From assembly GCF_000425425.1 (NCBI RefSeq), contig NZ_AUDK01000013.1, forward strand, positions 62,001 through 126,000: a stretch of DNA of 64,000 nucleotides. The letters are read 5' to 3'. Each line of letters starts with the position of its first letter. Within the stretch, counting starts at the first letter, position 1. The notes under the pieces are model-generated. The model was given only the letters and a program-made list of their open reading frames with translations, did not search any database and had not been told where the DNA came from. The DNA comes from Flavobacterium daejeonense DSM 17708. Lineage in GTDB: Bacteria > Bacteroidota > Bacteroidia > Flavobacteriales > Flavobacteriaceae. The position numbers were made by a program, and so were the translations under genes. Shown one piece after another: positions 34,806 to 43,198 of this stretch.

Positions 34806-36116
34806 ATGGCAAGATTTGAATTAAAGCTTCCAAGAATGGGAGAAAGTGTCGCAGAAGCAACCATCACCAATTGGTTGAAACAAATAGGCGATAAAATTGA
34901 AGCCGACGAGGCTGTGCTGGAAGTTGCTACCGACAAAGTGGATAGTGAAGTGCCTAGTGAGGTTTCGGGTGTTTTGATAGAGCAATTGTTTTCAAAAGAT
35001 GATTTGGTTGAGGTAGGACAAACTATTGCAATTATTGAAACAGAAGGAGAAGATGCAGTGGAGGAAGTTGAAGAAACAATAACTCCGGAAATTATAGAAA
35101 AAGTAACAAAAACGATAGAGGTAGCTAAAGAAACTCTTGCTGCTCCTGCAACGATAACCAATTCCGGTTCTGAAAAATTCTTTTCTCCGTTAGTGAAAAA
35201 TATTGCTGCTGCCGAAGGAATAGGAATCGAAGAATTGGAACGTATTCCGGGAACAGGGAGTGAAGGAAGGGTTACTAAAAATGATATTTTGAGTTATGTC
35301 GAAAGTCGAAAGTCGAAAGTCGAAAGTGTTGAATTATTATCTCAACCAATAATTCAAAATCCAGAGTCTGATATCCAACAATCAAAAACAGCTGTTTCGG
35401 TAAATGGCGGTGACGAAATTGTAGAAATGGACCGAATGCGCAAGCTGATTGCGGGTTATATGCTTTCTTCTCAGCAAACATCGGCACATGTTTATTCTTT
35501 TATAGAAGTTGATGTTACGAATGTTGTAAAATGGCGTGAGAAACATAAAAATGAATTTGAGAAAAGAGAAGGTGAGAAACTGACTTTTACTCCGATTTTT
35601 ATGGAAGCGGTAGCCAAAGCGTTGAAAGATTATCCGGGAATAAACATTTCTGTTGACGGAGATTATGTCATCAAAAGAAAAAATATAAATCTCGGAATGG
35701 CAGCGGCTTTGCCAAACGGAAATTTAATTGTGCCTGTGATTAAAAATGCAGATCAGTTGAATTTGGTAGGAATGGCAAAGGCAGTAAACGATTTAGGAAA
35801 TCGTGCTAAACTTGGAAAATTAAAACCAGATGAAACAAAAGGAGGAACTTATACAGTAACGAATGTGGGGTCTTTCGGAAGTGTTTTTGGAACGCCAATT
35901 ATCAATCAGCCGGAAGTGGGAATTTTAGCTTTGGGTGCTATTCGGAAAGTGCCTGCGGTAATAGAAACTCCGGAAGGGGATTTTATTGGTATTCGTCAAA
36001 AAATGTTTTTAACTCATGGTTATGATCATCGTATTGTTGACGGTGCTTTAGGCGGGATGTTCGTAAAAAGAGTAGCCGAATATTTAGAAGGATTTGATAT
36101 TACAAGAACTATATAG
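34806..36116 (+). CDS. Dihydrolipoamide acyltransferase, E2 of a 2-oxoacid dehydrogenase complex
   Basis: 436 residues. Order: one lipoyl domain (1-80, lipoyl-lysine K44 in 'EVATDKVDSEVPSE'), acidic linker, peripheral subunit-binding domain (about 122-160, 'SPLVKNIAAAEGIGIEELER'), second linker, and the catalytic acyltransferase domain with 'HGYDHRIVDGALGG' (H408, D412). E1 and E3 genes are not adjacent, so pyruvate, 2-oxoglutarate or branched-chain specificity cannot be settled; the branched-chain/pyruvate type seems likelier. The second linker is encoded by four tandem GTCGAAA units. Confidence 0.9.
   Translation: MARFELKLPRMGESVAEATITNWLKQIGDKIEADEAVLEVATDKVDSEVPSEVSGVLIEQLFSKDDLVEVGQTIAIIETEGEDAVEEVEETITPEIIEKVTKTIEVAKETLAAPATITNSGSEKFFSPLVKNIAAAEGIGIEELERIPGTGSEGRVTKNDILSYVESRKSKVESVELLSQPIIQNPESDIQQSKTAVSVNGGDEIVEMDRMRKLIAGYMLSSQQTSAHVYSFIEVDVTNVVKWREKHKNEFEKREGEKLTFTPIFMEAVAKALKDYPGINISVDGDYVIKRKNINLGMAAALPNGNLIVPVIKNADQLNLVGMAKAVNDLGNRAKLGKLKPDETKGGTYTVTNVGSFGSVFGTPIINQPEVGILALGAIRKVPAVIETPEGDFIGIRQKMFLTHGYDHRIVDGALGGMFVKRVAEYLEGFDITRTI
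35298..35325 (+). repeat. Four tandem GTCGAAA heptamers inside the E2 coding sequence
   Basis: Perfect 7-base units at 35298, 35305, 35312 and 35319, encoding 'VESRKSKVES' (residues 165-174) in the linker after the subunit-binding domain. Because 7 is not a multiple of 3, gain or loss of one unit would shift the frame. Confidence 0.95.
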
Positions 36117-36138
36117 TTTTTGAAAATTTTATAAAAAT

Positions 36139-36172
36139 ACCCGATAGCTTTTGTAAGGCTGTCGGGTTTTCT
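36139..36172 (+). terminator. Terminator of the E2 gene
   Basis: ACCCGATAGC (36139-36148) pairs with GCTGTCGGGT (36158-36167) with one G-U pair, followed by T-rich DNA. The arm is a variant of the CCGATAGC word noted elsewhere. Confidence 0.8.
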
Positions 36173-36183
36173 TTTTTAAACTC

Positions 36184-36215
36184 TTGTTTAAATCAAACTC
36201 AAAACTTTATATTTG
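36184..36215 (+). promoter_or_regulatory. Promoter of the exonuclease gene
   Basis: TTG at 36184-36186 and TATATTTG at 36208-36215, spaced 21 bases; the ATG follows 18 bases on. Confidence 0.5.
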
Positions 36216-36233
36216 TAGTTATATATTATTAAA

Positions 36234-37004
36234 ATGGAATTAAAACTAAACAGACCTATTTGTTTTTTTGATCTTGAAACGACAGGGATTGATATTGGAA
36301 AAGACAGAATTGTAGAAATAGCAATATTTAAAGTTTTTCCTAACGGAAATAAAGAAAGTAAAACCTGGCTGGTGAATCCTACCATTCCAATTCCGCCTCA
36401 AAGTACCGCTGTTCATGGAATTACTGATGAAAAAGTGGCTAATGAACCTGCTTTTAAGGAATTGGCGCCACAGGTGTATCAAATGATTAAAGACAGTGAT
36501 TTGGGGGGGTTTAATTCGGATCGTTTTGATATTCCGCTTTTAGCAGAGGAATTGCTTCGTGCCGGAGTAGATTTTGATATGAAAAACAGAGTTTCGGTTG
36601 ATGTACAGACTATTTTTCATAAAAAAGAAGAACGTACTTTGAGTGCTGCTTTAAAGTTTTATTGTGGGCAAAATTTAGAGAATGCGCATTCGGCAGAAGC
36701 GGATACGATGGCGACTTACGAAATTTTGAAAGCGCAATTAGAACGTTATCCGGATTTAGAAAATGATATGAAATCTTTATCTGAATTTACAACCCGTAAA
36801 AAAATAGCCGATTTTGCCGGGATGATCGCTTTTGATGAAAATAATGAAGAGGTTTTTACTTTTGGTAAACACAAAGGTGTAAAAGTAGATGTGGTTTTGG
36901 AAAAAGAACCAGGTTATTTTAGTTGGGTTCAAAATGCGGATTTTCCATTATATACCAAAAAGGTTTTGACAGCCATAAAATTAAGAAAGTTAAATACGAA
37001 ATAA
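36234..37004 (+). CDS. DEDDh 3'-5' exonuclease (DNA polymerase III epsilon-like)
   Basis: 256 residues. Exonuclease motifs: ExoI 'ICFFDLETTGID' (D-x-E), ExoII around 'GGFNSDRFDIPLL', ExoIII 'HSAEADTMATYEIL' (H and D). A C-terminal region 'TFGKHKGVKVDVVLEKEPGY' matches the small DUF3820-like domain found on such exonucleases. Likely proofreading-like or RNase T-like activity, cytoplasmic; specificity unknown. Followed closely by a FAH-family gene, though an inverted repeat separates them. Confidence 0.9.
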   Translation: MELKLNRPICFFDLETTGIDIGKDRIVEIAIFKVFPNGNKESKTWLVNPTIPIPPQSTAVHGITDEKVANEPAFKELAPQVYQMIKDSDLGGFNSDRFDIPLLAEELLRAGVDFDMKNRVSVDVQTIFHKKEERTLSAALKFYCGQNLENAHSAEADTMATYEILKAQLERYPDLENDMKSLSEFTTRKKIADFAGMIAFDENNEEVFTFGKHKGVKVDVVLEKEPGYFSWVQNADFPLYTKKVLTAIKLRKLNTK

Positions 37005-37007
37005 GTA

Positions 37008-37058
37008 GGGAGTTGGAAGTTAGAAGAAGTTTGTTCCGGCTCTCAACTTCCAGCTCCC
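37008..37058. repeat. Short inverted repeat GGGAGTTGGAAGTT
   Basis: GGGAGTTGGAAGTT (37008-37021) pairs with AACTTCCAGCTCCC (37045-37058) with a single G-U. It occupies the gap between the exonuclease and FAH genes and resembles degenerate AGTTxGGAGTT intergenic repeats of Flavobacterium that I recall. Confidence 0.6.
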
Positions 37059-37076
37059 GACTCCTAACTCAAAAAA

Positions 37077-37688
37077 ATGAAAATAATTTGTATAGGTCGC
37101 AATTATGCCAATCATATTGAAGAATTGGAAAATGAACGCCCAAGTGAACCGGTAATTTTTATAAAGCCGGATTCCTCAGTGTTGTTAAAGCAGCATCCTT
37201 TTGTGATTCCTGAATTTTCGGAAAATGTACAGCATGAAGTGGAACTTATTGTAAAGATTAATAAGGTTGGTAAATATATTGATGCTAAATTTGCTCATAA
37301 ATATTATGACGAAATTAGTGTAGGAATTGATTTTACTGCCCGTGATTTGCAAAATAAATTAAAAGAAAAAGGCTTGCCTTGGGAAAAAGCCAAGGCTTTT
37401 GACGGTTCGGCGGTGATTGGTGATTTTTTGCCAAAAGCGCAGTTTAGTTCATTAGAAAATCTTACTTTTGAATTGAAGAATAATAATCAGACGGTTCAGG
37501 AAGGGAATGCGAATATGATGTTGTGGAAAATAGACGAGCTGATTGCTTATGTTTCGCAATATTTTACATTAAAAATAGGTGATATTATTTTTACCGGAAC
37601 TCCAAAGGGAGTAGCAAGGGTACAACCCAACGATGTTTTGGAAGGATATTTAGAAGGACAAAAACTATTTAGAATACAAATAAAATAA
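37077..37688 (+). CDS. Fumarylacetoacetate hydrolase-family protein
   Basis: 203 residues, the short single-domain FAH type. Metal-binding acidic residues are seen in 'VQHEVELIVKI' (E-x-E) and the later aspartate in 'GIDFTARDLQNKLKEKG'. The C-terminal 'GDIIFTGTPKGVARVQPND' is the FAH signature. Members act as oxaloacetate decarboxylases, acylpyruvases or related C-C hydrolases, and the substrate cannot be predicted. Its TAA overlaps the ATG of the Hpt gene by one base. Confidence 0.87.
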   Translation: MKIICIGRNYANHIEELENERPSEPVIFIKPDSSVLLKQHPFVIPEFSENVQHEVELIVKINKVGKYIDAKFAHKYYDEISVGIDFTARDLQNKLKEKGLPWEKAKAFDGSAVIGDFLPKAQFSSLENLTFELKNNNQTVQEGNANMMLWKIDELIAYVSQYFTLKIGDIIFTGTPKGVARVQPNDVLEGYLEGQKLFRIQIK

Positions 37689-38032
37689 TGGCTTTAAATT
37701 ACAACTTAGCAAAAGTATATGCAATCTCAGATAATGATCAGGAGTTTGTAAACGAAATTCTAACCTTGTTTGTAAATGATGTGCCGGAAGATTTGGCTCA
37801 AATAAAAGAAGGGATTAAGAAAAAAGATCATAAACACGCCTATGCTTATGCGCACAAAATTAAGCCAACATTGGATTTGTTGGGGATGACGGTTGCTTTT
37901 GAAGAAATTCTTCAGGTGGAAGCCTGGACAAAAGCCGAGGGGAAACGCAAAGATATCGAACATACTTTTGATAGTATTAAAGCACAGGTGAAAGAAGCAA
38001 TTAAAGAAATTAAGAAAGATTTCTATTTGTAA
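37688..38032 (+). CDS. Hpt (histidine phosphotransfer) domain protein
   Basis: 114 residues, one four-helix Hpt domain. The phosphorylatable histidine lies in 'HAYAYAHKIKPTLDLLGM' near residue 57. It relays phosphoryl groups between hybrid kinases and response regulators. No hybrid kinase is nearby. Coupled to the FAH gene by a TAATG overlap. Confidence 0.85.
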   Translation: MALNYNLAKVYAISDNDQEFVNEILTLFVNDVPEDLAQIKEGIKKKDHKHAYAYAHKIKPTLDLLGMTVAFEEILQVEAWTKAEGKRKDIEHTFDSIKAQVKEAIKEIKKDFYL

Positions 38033-38057
38033 TTTCTTTTCAAATACAAATGATATA

Positions 38058-38092
38058 AAAATCAACATTCAAGTTTTTTGAGTGTTGATTTT
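38058..38092 (+). terminator. Terminator of the FAH-Hpt unit
   Basis: AAAATCAACATTCAA (38058-38072) pairs with TTGAGTGTTGATTTT (38078-38092), one G-U pair, five-base loop, ending in T-rich DNA. Confidence 0.8.
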
Positions 38093-38129
38093 GTTTTATA
38101 AGCAATTCTAAATTATTGATATACAAAAA

Positions 38130-39383
38130 ATGAAAGCAGCTATTGTTACCATTGGAGATGAAATTTTAATTGGGCAAATTATTGATACAAATTCCGGTTT
38201 TATTGCAAAATCACTCGATAAGATTGGGGTAGAGATTTGGGAAATGCTTTCTGTTAGTGATGACAAGCAGCATATTTTGGATACTTTTAAAGAGTTACAA
38301 AATAAAGTTGACCTGGTGATTATTACCGGAGGTTTAGGCCCAACCAAAGACGACGTTACTAAAAAAACATTTTGTGATTATTTCGAAGATAAATTGGTGG
38401 TTGATGAGGCGGTTTTAAAACATGTAACTCAGTTAATTGAAGGTTTTTTTAAAAGAAAAATTACGCAGATTAATAAAGATCAGGCTTTGGTGCCTTCGCG
38501 TTGTACAGTGCTTCATAATCAGGTGGGAACAGCTCCGGGGATGTGGATGCAGAAAGAAAATACGGTCTTTGTTTCGTTGCCGGGAGTTCCTTTTGAAATG
38601 AAATATTTGATAGAAAGCGAAGTGATTCCTAAGGTTGTGAAAGAATTTAATCGTCCTTATATTATTCATAAAACAATCCTGACTTACGGACAAGGCGAAA
38701 GTATGGTTGCTGAACGTATTGAAGATTGGGAAAATAGTTTGCCGGGTTTTATTAAATTGGCTTATTTGCCGGCTCCGGGAAGAGTTCGTTTGCGTCTTAC
38801 AGCCAGAGGGAAAGATAAAGAAGTATTGGGAAAGACTATTGATTCTTATGTTGCGTCTTTAAGTGCGATCATTAATGATATTATTGTGGGTTTTGAAGAA
38901 GATGAAACTATTGAGGTTTTGCTTGGAAAAAAACTCAAAGAACAGCAAAAAACAATTGCAACCGCCGAAAGCTGTACCGGAGGACAAATCGCAGTGAGTT
39001 TGTCCTCGGTAGCAGGAGCTTCGGCTTATTTTAAAGGGAGTGTGGTTTCGTATGCGGCTGAAACTAAGATTAATGTATTAGGGATTTCTGAAAAATTAAT
39101 CAATGAACATTCGGTTGTAAGCGCTGAGGTGGCTAAAGCAATGGCTGAGAATGTAAAAAGGTTGCTGAATACAGATTATGCGCTTGCCACAACCGGAAAT
39201 GCCGGGCCAACAAAAGGAGATGAAAAAGCCGAATTAGGAAGTGTATTTATTGCTTTGGCTACGCCAAATGAGGTTGTTGTAGAGGAGTTTAACTTTGGTC
39301 AACCCCGTGAAAAAGTCATAGACAGAGCCACTATTAAAAGCCTTGAAATGCTAAAGAAAGAAATTTTTAAAAATGTCTTATAA
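38130..39383 (+). CDS. cinA: CinA-family protein (molybdopterin-binding plus nicotinamide-nucleotide amidase domains)
   Basis: 417 residues. The N-terminal MoCF-like domain ('[20 protein letters not shown]' at 4-23, '[19 protein letters not shown]') and the C-terminal CinA domain ('[20 protein letters not shown]', '[20 protein letters not shown]') together match full-length CinA. The C-terminal domain hydrolyses NMN to nicotinate mononucleotide in relatives; the N-terminal domain may be an ADP-ribose pyrophosphatase. Upstream of rpmB on the same strand, as in related genomes. Confidence 0.93.
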   Translation: MKAAIVTIGDEILIGQIIDTNSGFIAKSLDKIGVEIWEMLSVSDDKQHILDTFKELQNKVDLVIITGGLGPTKDDVTKKTFCDYFEDKLVVDEAVLKHVTQLIEGFFKRKITQINKDQALVPSRCTVLHNQVGTAPGMWMQKENTVFVSLPGVPFEMKYLIESEVIPKVVKEFNRPYIIHKTILTYGQGESMVAERIEDWENSLPGFIKLAYLPAPGRVRLRLTARGKDKEVLGKTIDSYVASLSAIINDIIVGFEEDETIEVLLGKKLKEQQKTIATAESCTGGQIAVSLSSVAGASAYFKGSVVSYAAETKINVLGISEKLINEHSVVSAEVAKAMAENVKRLLNTDYALATTGNAGPTKGDEKAELGSVFIALATPNEVVVEEFNFGQPREKVIDRATIKSLEMLKKEIFKNVL

Positions 39384-39455
39384 TTTTTTTGTTAGAACCG
39401 TTTATTTTTCTTTTCTTTGCACCCTGATTTTGAATAACGATAAAAGTAAAGTATA

Positions 39456-39692
39456 ATGTCAAGAGTTTGTGACCTTACAGGTAAAAGAGCGATGGTAGGA
39501 AATAACGTTTCTCACGCTATGAACAAAACTAAGAGAAAGTTTTCTGTAAACTTAGTTAAAAAGCGTTTTTATCTTCCGGAAGAAGATAGATGGATTACTC
39601 TTAGAGTAGCAGCATCTACGATAAAAACAATTAATAAAAATGGAATTGACGCTGTTTTGAAAAAAGCACAGTCAGAAGGATTTATTAAATAA
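39456..39692 (+). CDS. rpmB: 50S ribosomal protein L28
   Basis: 78 residues beginning '[20 protein letters not shown]', the classic L28 start, with a single cysteine rather than the zinc pair. First gene of the conserved rpmB-rpmG-DUF4295-ftsY string. Confidence 0.97.
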   Translation: MSRVCDLTGKRAMVGNNVSHAMNKTKRKFSVNLVKKRFYLPEEDRWITLRVAASTIKTINKNGIDAVLKKAQSEGFIK

Positions 39693-39726
39693 TTCTGTTT
39701 AATTCCTATAATAAATATATAGCAAG

Positions 39727-39909
39727 ATGGCAAAGAAAGGTAATAGAATCCAAGTAATTTTAGAGTGTACAGAACACAAAGCTTCAGGTGTTGCTGGTAC
39801 ATCAAGATACATAACAACTAAGAACAAAAAAAATACTCCGGACAGATTAGAGATTAAAAAATTTAATCCAATCTTGAAGAAAGTAACTGTTCACAAAGAA
39901 ATTAAATAA
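39727..39909 (+). CDS. rpmG: 50S ribosomal protein L33
   Basis: 60 residues with '[20 protein letters not shown]' and '[20 protein letters not shown]', typical of L33. The zinc-binding CxxC pairs of the C+ type are missing (a single cysteine remains at residue 14). It follows rpmB by 34 bases. Confidence 0.96.
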   Translation: MAKKGNRIQVILECTEHKASGVAGTSRYITTKNKKNTPDRLEIKKFNPILKKVTVHKEIK

Positions 39910-39984
39910 TAATTAGTAATTTTGATTAAATCTCTAATCTGATTAGTATTGGAGATTTATTAAAATTCAAATAACATTTGAATC

Positions 39985-40137
39985 ATGGCAAAGAAAACAG
40001 TAGCATCGTTACAAACATCTTCTAAGAGATTATCAAAAGCCATTAAAATGGTTAAATCTCCAAAAACTGGCGCATATACTTTCGTTGAAACTATTATCGC
40101 TCCTGAATTGGTTGATGAATTCTTGAAAAAGAAATAA
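39985..40137 (+). CDS. DUF4295 protein (50 residues), between rpmG and ftsY
   Basis: Complete ATG-to-TAA frame beginning 'MAKKTVASLQTSSKRLSKAI' and ending 'PELVDEFLKKK'. Basic and small, like a ribosomal protein. This family always sits behind rpmG in Bacteroidota in my memory, and has recently been considered ribosome-associated; that remains inference. Followed by a hairpin before ftsY. Confidence 0.9.
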   Translation: MAKKTVASLQTSSKRLSKAIKMVKSPKTGAYTFVETIIAPELVDEFLKKK

Positions 40138-40156
40138 TTCATAAATGAATATATAG

Positions 40157-40186
40157 AAAAGCTACTTTCTTCAGGAAGTAGCTTTT
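40157..40186 (+). terminator. Terminator after DUF4295
   Basis: AAAAGCTACTT (40157-40167) pairs with AAGTAGCTTTT (40176-40186); the inner bases extend the stem to a TTCA loop. A T run follows. Confidence 0.8.
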
Positions 40187-40261
40187 TTATTTTCTATATT
40201 TACTCTTTGAAAGCTAAACGGGGCAATTATACGATTGGCTTATTTTAAAACTGTACACGCA

Positions 40262-41215
40262 ATGAGTTTTTTTAAAAGAATATTTTCCTCAGAAAAAAAA
40301 GAGTCTTTAGATAAGGGGCTTGAGAAAACAAAAACAACTTTTTTTTCCAAATTAAGTAAAGCTATTGTTGGAAAATCTAAAGTAGATGATGATGTTTTGG
40401 ATAATCTGGAAGAAATTCTGGTTACTTCGGATGTTGGGGTAGATACAACTCTAAAAATTATTACCCGAATCGAAAACCGTGTGTCAGAAGATAAATATTT
40501 AGGAACTTCAGAATTAAATCAGATTCTTCAGGAAGAAATTGCTTCTTTGTTATCTGAAACCAATAGTGGAGAAGCTACCGAATTTGTAATTCCAATTAAT
40601 ACCAAACCTTATGTTTTAATGGTGGTTGGTGTTAATGGTGTGGGAAAAACTACTACGATTGGAAAATTAGCTTATCAGTTTAAAAAACAGGGTTACAAAG
40701 TAGTTCTTGGTGCGGCCGATACTTTCAGAGCAGCGGCTATCGACCAGTTACAAATTTGGGCAGACAGAGTTGATGTCCCTATTGTGAGACAAAATATGGG
40801 TTCTGATCCGGCTTCTGTAGCTTTTGATACCTTACAATCGGCTGTGGCTCAGGATGCAGATATTGTTATTATTGATACTGCAGGTCGTTTGCACAATAAA
40901 ATCAATTTGATGAACGAATTATCAAAAGTAAAACGGGTGATGCAAAAGGTGGTTGCCGATGCGCCACATGATGTGTTGTTAGTTTTGGATGGTTCAACCG
41001 GTCAAAATGCTTTTGAACAGGCTAAACAATTTACCGCTGCCACCGAAGTAACGTCATTAGCGGTAACCAAATTAGACGGAACGGCTAAAGGTGGAGTTGT
41101 GATTGGAATTTCGGATCAGTTTCAAATTCCTGTAAAATATATTGGAGTAGGAGAAGGAATTGAAGATTTACAGGTCTTTAATAAATATGAATTTGTTGAT
41201 AGTTTCTTTAAATAA
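40262..41215 (+). CDS. ftsY: Signal recognition particle receptor FtsY
   Basis: 317 residues from the ATG at 40262 ('MSFFKRIFSSEKK'); a TTG at 40235 is open but adds an unrelated nine residues. It lacks the long acidic A domain of E. coli FtsY and starts almost directly with the N domain. GTPase motifs: G1 'GVNGVGKTTTIGKLAY', 'DTFRAAAIDQLQIWADR', 'DTAGRLHNK', 'TKLDGTAKGG'. It docks SRP-ribosome complexes at the membrane. Confidence 0.96.
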   Translation: MSFFKRIFSSEKKESLDKGLEKTKTTFFSKLSKAIVGKSKVDDDVLDNLEEILVTSDVGVDTTLKIITRIENRVSEDKYLGTSELNQILQEEIASLLSETNSGEATEFVIPINTKPYVLMVVGVNGVGKTTTIGKLAYQFKKQGYKVVLGAADTFRAAAIDQLQIWADRVDVPIVRQNMGSDPASVAFDTLQSAVAQDADIVIIDTAGRLHNKINLMNELSKVKRVMQKVVADAPHDVLLVLDGSTGQNAFEQAKQFTAATEVTSLAVTKLDGTAKGGVVIGISDQFQIPVKYIGVGEGIEDLQVFNKYEFVDSFFK

Positions 41216-41218
41216 AAC

Positions 41219-41380
41219 ATGAAAAATATAGCTCCAATTTATTTGTACATGATTAGTGTGGTTTGTTTTGTAGCGGCTAATCTTGTTAGAGACCAATACC
41301 TGAACTTGTATTATATTTTATTGATTGTTGGTATTCTTTCGTTTTTTATTGGTTTTAAAAATAGAGGCAAGAAAAGTTAA
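41219..41380 (+). CDS. Small membrane protein downstream of ftsY (53 residues)
   Basis: ATG 3 bases after the ftsY stop, TAA at 41378-41380. Two hydrophobic segments, about residues 5-22 ('APIYLYMISVVCFVAANLV') and 31-45 ('YYILLIVGILSFFIGF'), with a basic tail 'KNRGKKS' that sets the C-terminus inside. Position and composition argue for a real co-transcribed gene. Function unknown. Confidence 0.7.
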   Translation: MKNIAPIYLYMISVVCFVAANLVRDQYLNLYYILLIVGILSFFIGFKNRGKKS

Positions 41381-41416
41381 TAATATTTAAGGCACTCATT
41401 TTTAGAAAAATAGTAT

Positions 41417-41839
41417 ATGAAAAAGCCTGCTATTAGTTATATTATAAACATGAAGATTCCAAAGATAATTCTTTGGTGTTATCTGATTTGGTATTTTTCT
41501 ATTTTATCTATTTATTTTGAACCTTCATTAAGACTTTGGGCAAGTTCGCTTGGAATTTCGTTAATCATTGGTTTTGCTCTCCTTTTGTCTACAAACCAAC
41601 AAGGAGTAAAACAGGATATTTGGATTAAAATTAGGCTTTTTCTATTTCCCTTTTGTGTTTCCAGTTATTCTGCTACCATTAAAGGTCACGATTTTATACT
41701 CCTTTTTCCAAATAACAGCAGACATCTTTTTATAGGGATAACCAATTGTTTGTTGTTTGTTTTTTTTATTTGGATTACTAAGAGAGCTTATAAATTTTAT
41801 GCAAAGAAAAAGTATGAAGTTTATAACCAAATTTCTTAA
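41417..41839 (+). CDS. Hypothetical membrane protein (140 residues)
   Basis: Three to four hydrophobic segments (about 15-35, 40-60, 75-90 and 108-125), one containing 'LFPFCVSSYSATIKGHDFIL'. Start chosen at the first ATG because 'MKKPAISYIINMKIPK' matches the basic opening I recall in relatives; the ATG at 41450 is possible. Lies between the ftsY unit and a convergent hydrolase gene. No function inferred. Confidence 0.65.
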   Translation: MKKPAISYIINMKIPKIILWCYLIWYFSILSIYFEPSLRLWASSLGISLIIGFALLLSTNQQGVKQDIWIKIRLFLFPFCVSSYSATIKGHDFILLFPNNSRHLFIGITNCLLFVFFIWITKRAYKFYAKKKYEVYNQIS

Positions 41840-41883
41840 TTTTTATTTTCTTTCTGTTTCTTGAGGATTAATTATTCTACTAT

Positions 41884-42951
41884 TTACTGATACAAAGCAT
41901 TTATTTTTTGCCAAAGTACAGCATCAAAATCGGATAAGGTCAGATTGACATTATCTGCAGCATCACCCATTCGGATAACAACCATTTTTTTGCTGGGAAT
42001 TACATAAATTTTTTGGTCATTTTTGCCTAATGCCATAAACATGTCGTTTGGACCGTTTGGAATGACATTTCCAGAAAATTGCAATTGACTTTGCGGTAAA
42101 TGATAACTACTTTTTCCGTTCAGCCACCATAAATAGCCGTATCCCAGATTAATATTTTGAGAAGTTGCAGTTGCCGAATTGAAAAAGGCTTCATTCAAAA
42201 TGGTCGTATTCTCCCATTTTCCTTTGTTGAGCATCAATAAGCCAAAACGGGCCATACTTCGGGTAGTACTAAAATAAACGATGTTGTTGTCCAGAGGAAG
42301 CCAGACTCCATTCATTCCGATTTTATCTCTTAATTTGCTATTGAAATAATTACTCCAGCTTTGCCCTGTAGCCTGAGCAATGACATCCTGTAATTTTACA
42401 TAGACATTATGGTAAGCCCAACGTGTTCCTGCATCGGCTTTATAGGTTAATTTAGAAGGGGAAACGTCATCACCGTTGGCAATATCTTCAATTCCTGAAG
42501 TCATGGTGAGTAAATGTTTGCAGTTGATTAGGTTTTCTTTGTCTAAAGTTTCAGACGTCCATCCGGTTCCAATATAATCAGAAACTTTATTATTGATATT
42601 GATAAAGCCTTCCTGCTCTGTAATTCCTGTAAGTGTAGCGGTTAAAGTTTTTCCGGCACTTCCCCAATACCAATTGGTTGTTGCTGAATGCCCATTGAAA
42701 TAATTCTCCATAACAATGCGTCCGTTTACTAAAATCATAAAAGATTTAGAATGTTTTAATTCCAAATAATCTAATAATGGTAGGACTGCATCTTGTTTCC
42801 AACCTAAATCATTAATGGATTTTGTTTCCCAATTATTTCCGCTAACGGGAGGGAAATACATGTTTTCTGAAGTTATTGTATCTGGTTTTGAATCAGGACT
42901 ACAATTGACAAACAGAAAAAAACTCAGTAGGTAAAAAAGTGTTTTGTACAT
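41884..42951 (-). CDS. Lipoprotein serine hydrolase, beta-lactamase class C family
   Basis: 355 residues. A lipoprotein signal ends in 'FFLFVNC'. The penicillin-recognition fold is shown by SxxK in 'WYWGSAGKTLTATLTG', YxN in 'RWAYHNVYVKL', and a C-terminal strand region 'MFMALGKNDQKIYVIPSKK'. Extracytoplasmic esterase or peptidase; substrate unknown. Not evidence of beta-lactam resistance on its own. Monocistronic with a -7 element at 42986-42993. Confidence 0.87.
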   Translation of the reverse strand: MYKTLFYLLSFFLFVNCSPDSKPDTITSENMYFPPVSGNNWETKSINDLGWKQDAVLPLLDYLELKHSKSFMILVNGRIVMENYFNGHSATTNWYWGSAGKTLTATLTGITEQEGFININNKVSDYIGTGWTSETLDKENLINCKHLLTMTSGIEDIANGDDVSPSKLTYKADAGTRWAYHNVYVKLQDVIAQATGQSWSNYFNSKLRDKIGMNGVWLPLDNNIVYFSTTRSMARFGLLMLNKGKWENTTILNEAFFNSATATSQNINLGYGYLWWLNGKSSYHLPQSQLQFSGNVIPNGPNDMFMALGKNDQKIYVIPSKKMVVIRMGDAADNVNLTLSDFDAVLWQKINALYQ

Positions 42952-42985
42952 GGTTTGGTAGTTTAAAGTGTAACTCCTTTAAGAC

Positions 42986-42993
42986 CAAAATTA
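42986..42993 (-). promoter_or_regulatory. -7 element of the serine hydrolase gene
   Basis: Minus strand TAATTTTG, an exact match 35 bases before the ATG. Confidence 0.45.
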
Positions 42994-43089
42994 TATAAAA
43001 TAGTTTAAGTTGATTTGTATTTTTTAGCTAAGTTAAGTTTAATACGCTTAACTTTGTTTGAGAAACAAAAGGTATTTTTGTTTCGAATT

Positions 43090-43180
43090 TCCAGCCCTGA
43101 TGGTAGCGGCATCCTTTTATGCCGGTGTTCGGCATGAAAGATATAACGTCCCGATAGCTATCGGGAGCAGGTACATGCTT
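43090..43180 (+). other. Candidate structured element (possible RNA motif or repeat)
   Basis: Begins about CCAGCCCTGATGGTAGCGGC (43091). An 11-base stem (43114-43124 with 43130-43140, GTGTT loop, one G-U) is followed nine bases later by an 18-base perfect palindrome (43149-43166). The layout, a CCCTGAT...GTAGCGGCAT start, two hairpins, and GCAGG near the end, recurs in Flavobacterium intergenic DNA from memory. A structured RNA such as Flavo-1 is one candidate. The plus-strand reading frame spanning it is a fortuitous extension of the next gene. Confidence 0.5.
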
Positions 43181-43198
43181 CTAAAAAATAAATTGATG

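Noticed and set aside
40235..40261. TTG start for FtsY nine codons upstream
   Set aside because: The added residues resemble nothing in FtsY; the ATG at 40262 starts the N domain directly.
41884..42951. Beta-lactamase resistance gene
   Set aside because: Class C-fold serine hydrolases in Bacteroidota are mostly esterases or peptidases; lipoprotein form and overall divergence do not support AmpC.
43058..43198. N-terminal extension of the small lipoprotein gene
   Set aside because: It runs through the hairpin element and would bury the lipoprotein signal peptide that starts at the ATG at 43199.
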